A stretch of 52,001 nt of DNA from Flavobacteriaceae bacterium UBA4022 (GTDB lineage Bacteria > Bacteroidota > Bacteroidia > Flavobacteriales > Flavobacteriaceae). The notes below the pieces were generated by a model. That model searched no databases and had not been told where the DNA came from. It was given only the letters and a program-made list of their open reading frames with translations. The DNA lies in assembly GCA_002384055.1 (NCBI GenBank), contig DGAU01000016.1:52428-104428 (forward strand), read 5' to 3'. Made by a program: the position numbers and the translations under genes. The stretch's first letter is position 1. The number at the start of each line of letters is the position of its first letter. Shown one piece after another: positions 40,345-48,566 of this stretch.

Positions 40345-40931
40345 TACATCCAATTGTCGCTTACGGGGACCCTGTTTTGCGCAAGTGCGCGGCCCCAATT
40401 GATGCCAATTATCCAGAGTTAAAAAAACTCATAGAAGACATGTTCGAAACCATGTATGAGGCCTCGGGCATCGGTTTGGCGGCGCCTCAGATCGGTCTGC
40501 CGATCCGTTTATTTATTGTAGACGCAACGCCTTTCGAGGATGACGAAGATTTATCCAAGGAAGACCGGGATCTTCTTAAGACTTTCAAGCGCGTGTTCAT
40601 TAATGCACGAATTGTGGAAGAATCTGGCCAGGAGTGGGTCTTTAACGAGGGGTGCTTGAGCATTCCCGAGATCCGTGAAGATGTCTTCCGCAAGGAGCAT
40701 GTTACCCTGCGCTACCAAGATGAAACCTTTAAAGAGCATACCGAAACCTTTTCGGGGATAGCGGCACGAATTATCCAACACGAATACGATCATATCGACG
40801 GAATTTTATTTACCGACAAGCTGTCTTCACTCAAAAAACGGATGATTAAAAGTAAATTAACGCAAATTTCTAAAGGTCTGATCCGTGGAGATTACCGCAT
40901 GAAATATCCACTAGCCAAAAAGAAGCGATAA
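40341..40931 (+). CDS. def: Peptide deformylase
   Basis: 196 residues. All three motifs are present: GIGLAAPQ at 43-50, EGCLSIPE with Cys105, and QHEYDH with His147, Glu148 and His151, the Fe/Zn site. It removes the formyl group from nascent proteins. An insertion of about 20 acidic residues near 62-82 (PFEDDEDLSKEDRD) is usual in Bacteroidota. Coupled to ruvX by ATGA overlap; the DUF5606 gene follows after 57 bases. Confidence 0.97.
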   Translation: MIHPIVAYGDPVLRKCAAPIDANYPELKKLIEDMFETMYEASGIGLAAPQIGLPIRLFIVDATPFEDDEDLSKEDRDLLKTFKRVFINARIVEESGQEWVFNEGCLSIPEIREDVFRKEHVTLRYQDETFKEHTETFSGIAARIIQHEYDHIDGILFTDKLSSLKKRMIKSKLTQISKGLIRGDYRMKYPLAKKKR

Positions 40932-40988
40932 GGGATTTGGAAATCTCGAGCGAAGCGATGATATTTGCCCGCTTAATAAGACGAACCC

Positions 40989-41414
40989 ATGAGTTTAGAA
41001 AAAATATTATCGATTGCAGGAAAACCAGGCCTCTATCAAATTGTCACACAAACACGCAGTGGCGTTCTGGCGCAATCTTTAGTGGATGGTAAAAAAATCA
41101 CCGTGAGCGCGCGTGAGAACATTAGCCTTTTGTCTGAGATTGCCATTTACACACTCACCGAAGAAGTACCCTTGGCTGATGTTTTCCAAAACATCGCTAA
41201 AAAAGAAAACGGGAGTCAGGCTATGAGTCACAAGGCGCCAAAGGATGAGCTTGAAGCTTATTTTTTTGAAGTTTTACCCGAATATGATGAAGACCGTGTC
41301 TATCCCAGTGATATCAAAAAAGTCATTCAATGGTATAATCTGTTGGTTGCAACCGGGCACACGGACTTTAGTCTGAAGCAGTCCGATGAAGACACCCAAG
41401 ACGAAGAGGAATAA
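40989..41414 (+). CDS. DUF5606 family protein
   Basis: 141 residues. The N-terminus (MSLEKILSIAGKPGLYQIVTQTRSGVLAQSL) and central EAYFFEVLPEYDEDRVYPSDIKKVIQWYNLL match the DUF5606 family, which in Bacteroidota is commonly encoded after def and before mazG. The C-terminus is acidic (DEDTQDEEE). No catalytic motif, signal peptide or membrane segment is seen; the fold is likely small and cytoplasmic. Function unknown; its place in the ruvX-def unit hints at a housekeeping role. Followed by a terminator. Confidence 0.85.
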   Translation: MSLEKILSIAGKPGLYQIVTQTRSGVLAQSLVDGKKITVSARENISLLSEIAIYTLTEEVPLADVFQNIAKKENGSQAMSHKAPKDELEAYFFEVLPEYDEDRVYPSDIKKVIQWYNLLVATGHTDFSLKQSDEDTQDEEE

Positions 41415-41443
41415 GACCGGCACCGATACATAATTAACCATTA

Positions 41444-41477
41444 AAAATCCTCTAGACCACAGAGGATTTTTTATTTT
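41444..41477 (+). terminator. Intrinsic terminator after DUF5606, seven bases before mazG
   Basis: Ten-base stem AAAATCCTCT (41444-41453) / AGAGGATTTT (41461-41470), seven-base loop, T-rich tail to 41477. It ends only six bases before the mazG ATG. Confidence 0.85.
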
Positions 41478-41483
41478 AGGGGC

Positions 41484-42257
41484 ATGAATTCAAGAAAGAA
41501 ACAATTAGAGGCCATGGATCGACTATTAACGATCATGGATGAGCTGCGGGATCAATGTCCTTGGGACCGCAAACAAACATTCGAAACCCTGCGCCATTTG
41601 ACCATCGAAGAGACCTACGAACTGGGTGATGCCATTTTGGACAAGGACCTTGAGGCCATCAAGGGCGAAGTAGGTGATTTGCTGTTGCACATTGTCTTTT
41701 ATGCCAAATTAGGAAGTGAAACTGGTGTATTCGATTTTGCCAGTCTAACGGATGCTATTTGTGATAAATTGGTCTCGCGTCATCCACATATTTATGGGGA
41801 TGTCACCGTTGCAGACGAAGAAGAAGTCAAAAGAAACTGGGAGCAACTCAAACTCAAGGAAGGTAAAAAAAGTGTCCTAGAGGGGGTGCCTCAATCCCTG
41901 CCGGCATTGGTCAAGGCCAATAGAATTCAAGAGAAAGTTGCGGGTGTTGGATTTGATTGGGAACAGGCGCATCAAGTGTTCGAAAAGGTGCAAGAAGAAC
42001 TCTTGGAATTCAACACCGAAGTGCAAAACGGCCAAACTGAAGCCATGGCCGAGGAGTTTGGTGATCTCCTTTTCTCCATGATCAACTATGCGCGATTCTT
42101 GAATATAGATCCGGAAAATGCGTTAGAGCGAACCAATAAAAAGTTCATGAAACGGTTTATGTACTTGGAGCAAAAAGCTCAAGAACAGTCCAAAAGCCTT
42201 AAAGACATGACGCTCTCTGAAATGGAAGTCTTTTGGCAAGAAGCCAAGTCCTTATAG
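41484..42257 (+). CDS. mazG: Nucleoside triphosphate pyrophosphohydrolase MazG
   Basis: 257 residues. Two all-alpha NTP-PPase halves are visible: LLTIMDELRDQCPWDRKQTFETLRHLTIEETYELGDAI with GEVGDLLLHIVFYAKL, and EEFGDLLFSMINYARFL in the C-terminal half. The EExxE + ExxD metal sites are present in the first. MazG hydrolyses NTPs to NMP and PPi, sanitising the pool and lowering ppGpp stress signals in E. coli. It starts only seven bases after a terminator, so its expression needs readthrough or an embedded promoter. Ends overlapping the convergent DUF349 gene by six bases. Confidence 0.94.
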   Translation: MNSRKKQLEAMDRLLTIMDELRDQCPWDRKQTFETLRHLTIEETYELGDAILDKDLEAIKGEVGDLLLHIVFYAKLGSETGVFDFASLTDAICDKLVSRHPHIYGDVTVADEEEVKRNWEQLKLKEGKKSVLEGVPQSLPALVKANRIQEKVAGVGFDWEQAHQVFEKVQEELLEFNTEVQNGQTEAMAEEFGDLLFSMINYARFLNIDPENALERTNKKFMKRFMYLEQKAQEQSKSLKDMTLSEMEVFWQEAKSL

Positions 42258-44147
42258 AGCGCGAATACTCTTTTTCTTAGCTTTCCATAACGCCAAATCG
42301 GCCTTGCGGAGATCAATGGTTTTGTATACCTCGACAACCATTGGATTGCTTTTGTCTACATGCTGGAAAAAGCCTAAGTTGTTTTCAAGCTGTATGATTT
42401 CTTGACTAATTTCAGTGATTTTCTTACTGACCATAAGGGCCTCTTGTTCCAATAATTTGTCATTGTCCTGGGCCACAAAACTCGCGAGCTTATTGGCGTA
42501 TCGAGAAATGGCAACATCCTGTTTAGAAAGGCCGATACTGCCATAATGATTGTTGAGTACTTTTTCAAAATCCTGTTCAATGTTGCGGTCTTTTGCCGGT
42601 ACCTTCCCGATGGATCTCCACTGTTGGGCCATGTCGGTCAATTGAGCCAAGGCCTCTGATTGATCTGCAGAAAGCGCTAACGCTTTTAGTTCGGCTAGCA
42701 AAAGTTCTTTGGTTTTAAGGTGATCGACTTCTTCTTGCTTGGCGGAGTTACGTTCGGCATTGATGCGGTCAAAATAATGGTTACAAGCCGTTTTGAATTT
42801 TTTCCAAAGCTTGTCGGCATCTTTGCGGGGTACATGGCCGATTTTTTTCCAATCACTCTGGATCTTTTTCATTAAAGGAGTAGTCTTGATAAAATCTTCA
42901 CTGTCCTTAAGTGATTCGGCTTGCGCAATAAGTGCTTCTTTCTGATCCAGATGGGTCAGTTGCTCATTTTTGTAGTTTTTGTAAAAGTCATTTTTGGCCT
43001 GATTAAAGTCTCGTGTAACTTCCTTAAAGGATTTCCAAACCACTTTGTTTTTATCTTTAGGAACCTGACCTAGGGCAAAAAATTGATCCCGCAATACCTG
43101 CACCGCCTCCATTGCTTTTTGCCAATCCTTATGGGTGCTTTTGGCGCTTGTGGTATGTTGTTTGATCCCTTCGATCATGGTCATTTTTTGCTCAAAAATT
43201 TGTTCCCTAAGGGTTTCCTGAATCTTGAGTTGTACTTCTCGTTTTTCGCGGATAACTTTACTGTATTCGCTAAAGGTGTTCCAGACATCTTCGCGATATT
43301 CCTTAGCCACTGGTCCAAGCTCTTCTTTCCAGATTTTGTGGAGCTGTTGCAGCTCATTAAAAGCTTTGCTGACATCGGCCTCCTGGGACAAGGCTTGTGC
43401 CCGTTCAATTATTTTTACTTTTTGTTCCAGATTGTGTTTGAAATCCATATCCCGGAATTCACGGTTGAGGTCCAAGAAGTCATAAAAATTTTCAACGTGG
43501 TGCCGGTAGGTACTCCAGACCATGTCGTATTGGGCCTTTGGAATGGGCCCGGCCATATGCCATTGTTCTTGAAGGGCCTTAAACGCTTTTAAGGTGGTAT
43601 TGATGTTTTCTTCGACGCTCAATAACCCTTTGAACGATTCAATAAGCGCCAAACGCCGGGCTAAATTTTCGTTTAAATCTTTGTTTAGTGCCTCGTAGTA
43701 ATTTTTTCTTTTCTTTCGGTAGGTGCGGAACAATTGATCAAAATTGCCTGTATTGGGAGTGAAACTAAATTCCTCTTCAAGACCGCCTTGAGCCATAAAA
43801 GCTTCTTTGTTTGCGGTCAATACATCGGCTGTACGGGCATCAATTTCCTGCTTAATGGCATCTGCCTGCTTCTTGATGGATTGTATGGGCGCGTTGTCCA
43901 GCAGTTGTTGGAAGGATTCTTCGAGCTCTGCTTGGGTTAAAGCGGTATAGTCAATGGCGACTTGGGGAGCTTCTGGCGCAGTTTCTTCGGTGACGGCTTC
44001 CTTAGTTTCTATGGTTTCTGGAGGAGTGCTGGCTTGAGTCGCTTCTGGGTCATTAGCGGGCTCTGGCTGCTGCGCGATATGTGCCGGCAGCGGACTAACG
44101 TCTTGAGGTATTTGGTTAGCCTCTGGCTTTGTGTTTAGGTCTGACAT
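42252..44147 (-). CDS. DUF349 repeat coiled-coil protein
   Basis: 631 residues from the ATG at 44147 (TTG at 44156 possible). The first ~75 residues are low-complexity Pro/Glu/Thr/Ala-rich and disordered. The rest consists of five or so ~70-residue DUF349 units, each with a W-K/R-x-I/L-G-x-V/I-P element: AGPIPKAQYDMVWSTYR, LGPVAKEYREDVWNTF, LGQVPKDKNKVVWKSFK, IGHVPRKDADKLWKKFK, IGKVPAKDRNIEQDF. These form helical bundles and coiled coils. Function unknown; cytoplasmic, with many charged residues. Near-consensus minus-strand -7 element (ATATTTTG) lies at 44174-44167. Last gene of the DUF368-aroE run, or transcribed separately. Confidence 0.86.
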   Translation of the reverse strand: MSDLNTKPEANQIPQDVSPLPAHIAQQPEPANDPEATQASTPPETIETKEAVTEETAPEAPQVAIDYTALTQAELEESFQQLLDNAPIQSIKKQADAIKQEIDARTADVLTANKEAFMAQGGLEEEFSFTPNTGNFDQLFRTYRKKRKNYYEALNKDLNENLARRLALIESFKGLLSVEENINTTLKAFKALQEQWHMAGPIPKAQYDMVWSTYRHHVENFYDFLDLNREFRDMDFKHNLEQKVKIIERAQALSQEADVSKAFNELQQLHKIWKEELGPVAKEYREDVWNTFSEYSKVIREKREVQLKIQETLREQIFEQKMTMIEGIKQHTTSAKSTHKDWQKAMEAVQVLRDQFFALGQVPKDKNKVVWKSFKEVTRDFNQAKNDFYKNYKNEQLTHLDQKEALIAQAESLKDSEDFIKTTPLMKKIQSDWKKIGHVPRKDADKLWKKFKTACNHYFDRINAERNSAKQEEVDHLKTKELLLAELKALALSADQSEALAQLTDMAQQWRSIGKVPAKDRNIEQDFEKVLNNHYGSIGLSKQDVAISRYANKLASFVAQDNDKLLEQEALMVSKKITEISQEIIQLENNLGFFQHVDKSNPMVVEVYKTIDLRKADLALWKAKKKSIRAL

Positions 44148-44235
44148 CTGTTTCAATGTTAAGGGTCAAAATATAATGCGGTGAAGATAGTAAAGCTCAA
44201 GTCATTATAGAAATCTTGAGGCGTGAATTAAATAT

Positions 44236-44970
44236 TTAGGGGCGCGTCCAGATGGACCATGACTTTAGGGCCTGGTGCTCGAGCATTTTTTGGCCATTTT
44301 TGATCCGTGCATTTGAGGCTTGGCCGAGTTTTAAAAACTCGGTTTTGACGGGATTATAAATTAGATCGTATAACATATGGTGCGATGTGATGTATTGGTA
44401 AGGAATAGACGGAAACTTCAGCAGATCAGGGTAAGTACCCAGAGGGGTACAATTGACAATGAGTTGGTGCTGTTCCAAAACTGATCGGCTGATGTCGCCA
44501 TAAGTCAATCCATTTTCAATCGGTGAACGAGATACCTGACATACCGTAAAACCTAATGTTTTAAGGACATAGATAATGGCTTTCGACGCACCACCTGTGC
44601 CCAGGACTAGAGCCGTTTTGTCGAGCCAAGGGATGCAATCTTCCAAGGATTTGGCAAAGCCAAAATGATCCGTATTGTAGCCGGTCATGCGGCCATTTTT
44701 ATTAATTTTTATGGTATTCACAGCGCCGATAGCCTTGGCTTGTGGATCGATACTGTCCAGAAATGGGATAATGGCTTCTTTATACGGAATCGTGACATTG
44801 AAGCCTTTAAGGGGGCCATGGTCGGTGAGCCATATTTTCAAGCCGTCAAGAGACGGTATATCAATATTTTCATAAGTGTGGTTAAGACCTTCCCGCTCAA
44901 ATTTTTGGGTAAAAAATTCTTTGGAGAAAGAATAGTCAATGTCGCGTCCTAATAATCCATATCGCGCCAT
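44236..44970 (-). CDS. aroE: Shikimate dehydrogenase
   Basis: 244 residues. N-terminal substrate domain: GLLGRDIDYSFSKEFF (Ser-x-Ser position), catalytic Lys64 (NVTIPYKEA), Asn85 (AVNTI) and Asp101 (NTDHFGF). NADP-binding domain: LVLGTGGASKA at 121-131, then NCTPLGTYP. AroE reduces 3-dehydroshikimate to shikimate in aromatic amino-acid synthesis. The stop lies 88 bases before the DUF349 gene start and its start three bases after the DUF368 gene, so co-transcribed with the transporter genes. It is slightly shorter than the E. coli enzyme (272 aa). Confidence 0.95.
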   Translation of the reverse strand: MARYGLLGRDIDYSFSKEFFTQKFEREGLNHTYENIDIPSLDGLKIWLTDHGPLKGFNVTIPYKEAIIPFLDSIDPQAKAIGAVNTIKINKNGRMTGYNTDHFGFAKSLEDCIPWLDKTALVLGTGGASKAIIYVLKTLGFTVCQVSRSPIENGLTYGDISRSVLEQHQLIVNCTPLGTYPDLLKFPSIPYQYITSHHMLYDLIYNPVKTEFLKLGQASNARIKNGQKMLEHQALKSWSIWTRP

Positions 44971-44973
44971 ATA

Positions 44974-45987
44974 TTATGCTTTTTTGGAGAATTTATAACG
45001 CTCTAATCCATAAACCACAGCAATACCGAATATAATAAAAAACACGGCCAACAGCGTTTCTGAAGTCCATTCATGGGGGAGATAGCGGCTAAAGTCTTTG
45101 ACCACTGGCCTACCCTGGGGGTCGGTCACCATTTGGCCTAATCCGTTATATTCAAATACCTTGGTTTTCCATGGCCAAACTACGCCAAGCGATCCAGTAA
45201 TGAACCCAATAATGACGGCGTAGGTTACTTTCTTATGCTTTTTAATCACTGCGGCAAGCAAATGAGAAAAAGCGACAAGTCCCGTAAGGGAGCCGATCGA
45301 AAAAACAAATAATATCTTTAACAGGGCGAGTTGCTCTGGTTGTTCCATAAACGAAAAATCCCAAAAAAATAGATGGGCCACTAGGTCGTATAAGGCATTG
45401 ACCGAGTCCACTAATAGCAGGACGTAGTTGCCTAGAAGCATCAGGATAAAGGAGCCAGACAAGCCCGGTAGGGTCATGCCAGAAACGCTAATCATGCCGC
45501 AGAAAAAGACGAACCAAAGCTGGTCGTTTTCACGTGCGGGCTCTAAAAGACTAATCGCCAAACCGATCAAGACGCCAAAAACAAGATAGAGTCGATGGCT
45601 ATTGCTCCATCGTCCGAATTCTTTGGTGATGTAGTAAATTGAGCCAATGATCATGCCAAAAAAGGCACTCCAAACATACAGTTCGTAGTCGATCAGCAGA
45701 TAATCCAAAAGCTTAGAGACACTAAAATAACTAATGATCATGCCCAAGAATAGGAGACTCAAGAATGTGCCGTTGATGTAGTGAAAGAAACTCTTAAAGC
45801 GCCCACTAAAAAGTAGTTTCCACGCTTTAGCATTGACTTTTTGGAGGCTGTAAATAAATTCTTCGTAAAATCCGGCAACAAAAGCAATCACTCCACCAGA
45901 AACCCCAGGAACTTTATTGGCCGCACCCATAGTAATCCCTTTGATTACCAGCCAGAATTGATTTTTAAGGGTGCGTTTTGAATTCAT
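44974..45987 (-). CDS. DUF368 polyprenyl-phosphate transporter (PopT-like), copy A
   Basis: 337 residues from the ATG at 45987, which overlaps the upstream stop by one base (TAATG); an in-frame start at 46068 would lie inside the neighbour. The family's inverted-repeat topology shows two re-entrant motifs: GAANKVPGVSGGVIAF near 21-36 and MTLPGLSGSFILMLLG mid-protein, with about eight to nine membrane helices. DUF368 proteins were shown in 2022 to recycle undecaprenyl-phosphate across the inner membrane (PopT), supporting wall and LPS synthesis. Sits between aroE and the second copy. Confidence 0.9.
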   Translation of the reverse strand: MNSKRTLKNQFWLVIKGITMGAANKVPGVSGGVIAFVAGFYEEFIYSLQKVNAKAWKLLFSGRFKSFFHYINGTFLSLLFLGMIISYFSVSKLLDYLLIDYELYVWSAFFGMIIGSIYYITKEFGRWSNSHRLYLVFGVLIGLAISLLEPARENDQLWFVFFCGMISVSGMTLPGLSGSFILMLLGNYVLLLVDSVNALYDLVAHLFFWDFSFMEQPEQLALLKILFVFSIGSLTGLVAFSHLLAAVIKKHKKVTYAVIIGFITGSLGVVWPWKTKVFEYNGLGQMVTDPQGRPVVKDFSRYLPHEWTSETLLAVFFIIFGIAVVYGLERYKFSKKA

Positions 45988-46991
45988 TAGCGGTTGTCTT
46001 TTTGGGCGATACGTTCTAATACCAGTAAGGTTAAAAAACCTAACAGCATAAGGCCAATAGCCGCCCAAATTTGTGGGTCAATATTATGATTTATTTCGGC
46101 GTAACGCTCAGGGCTAATGCTTGATTCGAGTACCGATTTGAAAGCCTTAAAATCGTTGCCTTGTTTTTGCGCCAGGGACAAGGTGCCTAAAGCAAAGTGC
46201 TCATTCATGGGGCTGATCGCGCCACTGGAGGCATCCATAACGGTCCAGGTCTGTTTCCAAGGCCATATTTTGTTTAAACTACCCATGACAAAACCGGTCA
46301 GTAGCGCAAGGGTTGTTTGCCCGTAATGTAGGAACAACCATTTGAGAACCCTTGAGAAACTCAATAAGCCAATGACAGCGCCCAAGGCAAATAACATGAT
46401 GCGTTTTAGGTCGAAGTCGTGCAGGGCATCGCTTAATATTTTATAAGCACCCAGAATTACCAGGATAAAAGACCCGGATATTCCTGGCAGGATCATGGCA
46501 CAGATGGCTATGGCCCCAGCGATGGGCAAAAACCACCAAGCACCTAGTCCCGATAAGCTGGGCATGATGCTGATGTAATAAGCCAGAAGACCACCGATGA
46601 TCAAAGCCAAAATGCGCCCCATATGCCATGAGTCTATTTGTTTTCCGATATACCAAACACTGGCGAGAATCAAACCAAAAAAGAATGACCAGATCATGAT
46701 GGGTTCTTGTTCAATCAGGTATTTGGCGACCCGCATCAGACTGATAAAACTGGTCAGGATACCCAAAAAAAGTGCGGTCAAAAAACCGCCATTGAGTTGG
46801 TGCCAAAATGCTTTGAAACCGTCTTTACGCAAGGTCGCAATGAGTGAGAAATTTATGCCACTGATGGTGTCGATCAATTCTTTGTAAATACCCGAGATGA
46901 AGGCAATGGTTCCGCCTGAAACCCCGGGAACAGCATCGGCAGCACCCATGGCAATACCTTTAAAAAAAATCGAATAATAGCGAGACTTCAC
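45987..46991 (-). CDS. DUF368 polyprenyl-phosphate transporter (PopT-like), copy B
   Basis: 334 residues starting at a GTG (46991); no ATG occurs before the upstream in-frame stop. Same architecture as the adjacent copy: GAADAVPGVSGGTIAF at 16-31 and MILPGISGSFILVILGAY mid-protein, with about eight hydrophobic helices and a C-terminal periplasmic loop (about 250-305) that is longer than in copy A. Sequence identity to copy A is limited outside the motifs, so the duplication is old. Predicted inner-membrane undecaprenyl-phosphate carrier. First gene of the four-gene minus-strand run. A possible -7 box lies at 47024-47017. Confidence 0.9.
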   Translation of the reverse strand: MKSRYYSIFFKGIAMGAADAVPGVSGGTIAFISGIYKELIDTISGINFSLIATLRKDGFKAFWHQLNGGFLTALFLGILTSFISLMRVAKYLIEQEPIMIWSFFFGLILASVWYIGKQIDSWHMGRILALIIGGLLAYYISIMPSLSGLGAWWFLPIAGAIAICAMILPGISGSFILVILGAYKILSDALHDFDLKRIMLFALGAVIGLLSFSRVLKWLFLHYGQTTLALLTGFVMGSLNKIWPWKQTWTVMDASSGAISPMNEHFALGTLSLAQKQGNDFKAFKSVLESSISPERYAEINHNIDPQIWAAIGLMLLGFLTLLVLERIAQKDNR

Positions 46992-47003
46992 GATACGGAT
47001 GAA

Positions 47004-47024
47004 TTGAGTATTTACTCAAAAATA
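47004..47024 (-). promoter_or_regulatory. Palindrome plus -7 box upstream of the DUF368 pair
   Basis: TTGAGTA (47004-47010) and TACTCAA (47013-47019) form a perfect seven-base inverted repeat with a two-base centre. CAAAAATA at 47017-47024 reads TATTTTTG on the minus strand, an exact -7 box, overlapping the palindrome. No -33 TTG is at the expected distance. A second nested repeat, AGTATTT/AAATACT (47007-47013, 47020-47026), could instead form a weak terminator for the TPR gene. Confidence 0.4.
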
Positions 47025-47030
47025 CTTAAT

Positions 47031-48431
47031 TTATATGGAAGGCTTTTGGTGATTGTGGATTAATTCTTGAACGCTAAGAGTGCCATAGACTTCCGGGAAT
47101 AAAATTTCGATTACCATGACATACTCCTGGTTAAGATGTAGCCCATTGATCAAGTGAAATCGCCCCTTGTAAGGGTCTTTTAGAAGATAATTGAGGCCCG
47201 CCATACGGAACTCAATTTCGGCTTGGTCCGGATGAAATTCGGTGGCTTGCAGCAGATTGTTGACTGCCGCGCGATGTTCGCCCAATTTGATGAGAAGATC
47301 ACAGCGTGACAACCATGTTGTCAATTCGTAATTGCCCAGTTCAATGGTGCGGCGAAAGGCATGTTCTGCCTCTTCGTAGCGATTGAGCTGCAAACTGATA
47401 CGCGCGTGCCGTTTCCAATAAAGTGCATTATCTGCATCGATATTCACGGCCTTTTCGATATAGAATAGGGCTTTGTTAAAGTCTTTTTTCTTGACGTAAA
47501 AATCGGTAATAGCGATCCAGGCCTTATCCAGCAGGGCATCTTCTTCAACGCATTTGTTGAAAAACTGCAAGGCCAGCTCTGGTTGGCGTAATTTCTCATA
47601 ACATTTTCCGATCCGCAAAAGGGCAAAGGATGTCGGATCGTCCAAAGTGAGGGTCATCATATAGCTCTCAATAGCTAGGCCATAGTCCTTGAGACGTTCA
47701 AGCACTTTGCCTTTCTCCAAATAAGCCCCAATAAAGCAATCATCACTGATGATGGCAAAATCAAACGCTGCAAGGGCCTTTTGATAATCTTTGAGATGAT
47801 AATACTGCTTTCCAATCTGGTGCCAAGCTACTTCACAATAAGGGTTGTCGTCCAAAAACTCATTCAGATAAACGATGGCCTCATTGTATTGTTCCAAAAA
47901 TTCAAAACAATAAATCACGTTGTAAAGTGCAGAATAATCTTCGGTGTCCTCGTCAACACAACGCATGAAATAGCCTATGGCGTTTTCGTAATCTTCTAAA
48001 AACAAATACTCCATGCCGATCAAGGAGAGCACATCGAGTTGATCTTCTGAAATGCTCAGGGCTTGTTCCAACAAGGTAATGGCCTTACGGTGTTGATTAC
48101 GTCTGGAGAGAATGTTGGCCTTTTGAATAAAAATTTCTTCGTTGGATTGCTCCAATATGTAGAGCTGGTCGAGTAGCTCCTCTGCATGGTCTAGCTTGTT
48201 TTCGAAGATCATCATCTCCACTTCAAACAGCTTCAGGTTCATTGAAGTCGGGTGCTGTGCCAAGCCAAGCTTGGTCGCTTTTTTGGCCAAAGCAATTTTC
48301 CCGTTTTCAAGGTAATGATGAATAATCTCTTCAAACTCTTCAGAATCAAAGAAGTAGACATCATTGGTCTGCAGCATAGATTCAAAACGCGAAAGGGAAA
48401 ATTGGTTGGATTCGTCGGGACTCAAGTGCAT
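47031..48431 (-). CDS. Tetratricopeptide repeat protein
   Basis: 466 residues from the ATG at 48431 (the TTG one codon upstream is not needed). After a short N-terminal stretch the protein is made almost wholly of 34-residue TPR units, about ten to eleven, recognisable by A/G-x-x-x-A-I/L-x-x-F/Y patterns such as KAITLLEQALSISEDQLDVLSL, NAIGYFMRCVDEDTEDYSALY and KALFYIEKAVNIDADNALYW. No signal peptide or membrane segment, so a cytoplasmic scaffold is likely. Partner unknown. Found near the DUF368-aroE genes in other Flavobacteria as far as I recall. Confidence 0.9.
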   Translation of the reverse strand: MHLSPDESNQFSLSRFESMLQTNDVYFFDSEEFEEIIHHYLENGKIALAKKATKLGLAQHPTSMNLKLFEVEMMIFENKLDHAEELLDQLYILEQSNEEIFIQKANILSRRNQHRKAITLLEQALSISEDQLDVLSLIGMEYLFLEDYENAIGYFMRCVDEDTEDYSALYNVIYCFEFLEQYNEAIVYLNEFLDDNPYCEVAWHQIGKQYYHLKDYQKALAAFDFAIISDDCFIGAYLEKGKVLERLKDYGLAIESYMMTLTLDDPTSFALLRIGKCYEKLRQPELALQFFNKCVEEDALLDKAWIAITDFYVKKKDFNKALFYIEKAVNIDADNALYWKRHARISLQLNRYEEAEHAFRRTIELGNYELTTWLSRCDLLIKLGEHRAAVNNLLQATEFHPDQAEIEFRMAGLNYLLKDPYKGRFHLINGLHLNQEYVMVIEILFPEVYGTLSVQELIHNHQKPSI

Positions 48432-48566
48432 CAAAGGAGATTACTTTTAGTTACATAAAGGTAAGCACAGGACCGAGATGCTGTTTTGGGGCCATGTATT
48501 CTTGTTAACAAGCTTATCAACACGAAATAAGTCATCCTAAAACACTGTATATCAAATTTTTATGAT

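Noticed and set aside
43083..43592. 169-codon plus-strand frame opposite the DUF349 gene
   Set aside because: Antisense to repeat-coding sequence, Phe/Leu-rich from reversed Lys/Glu codons; no independent support.
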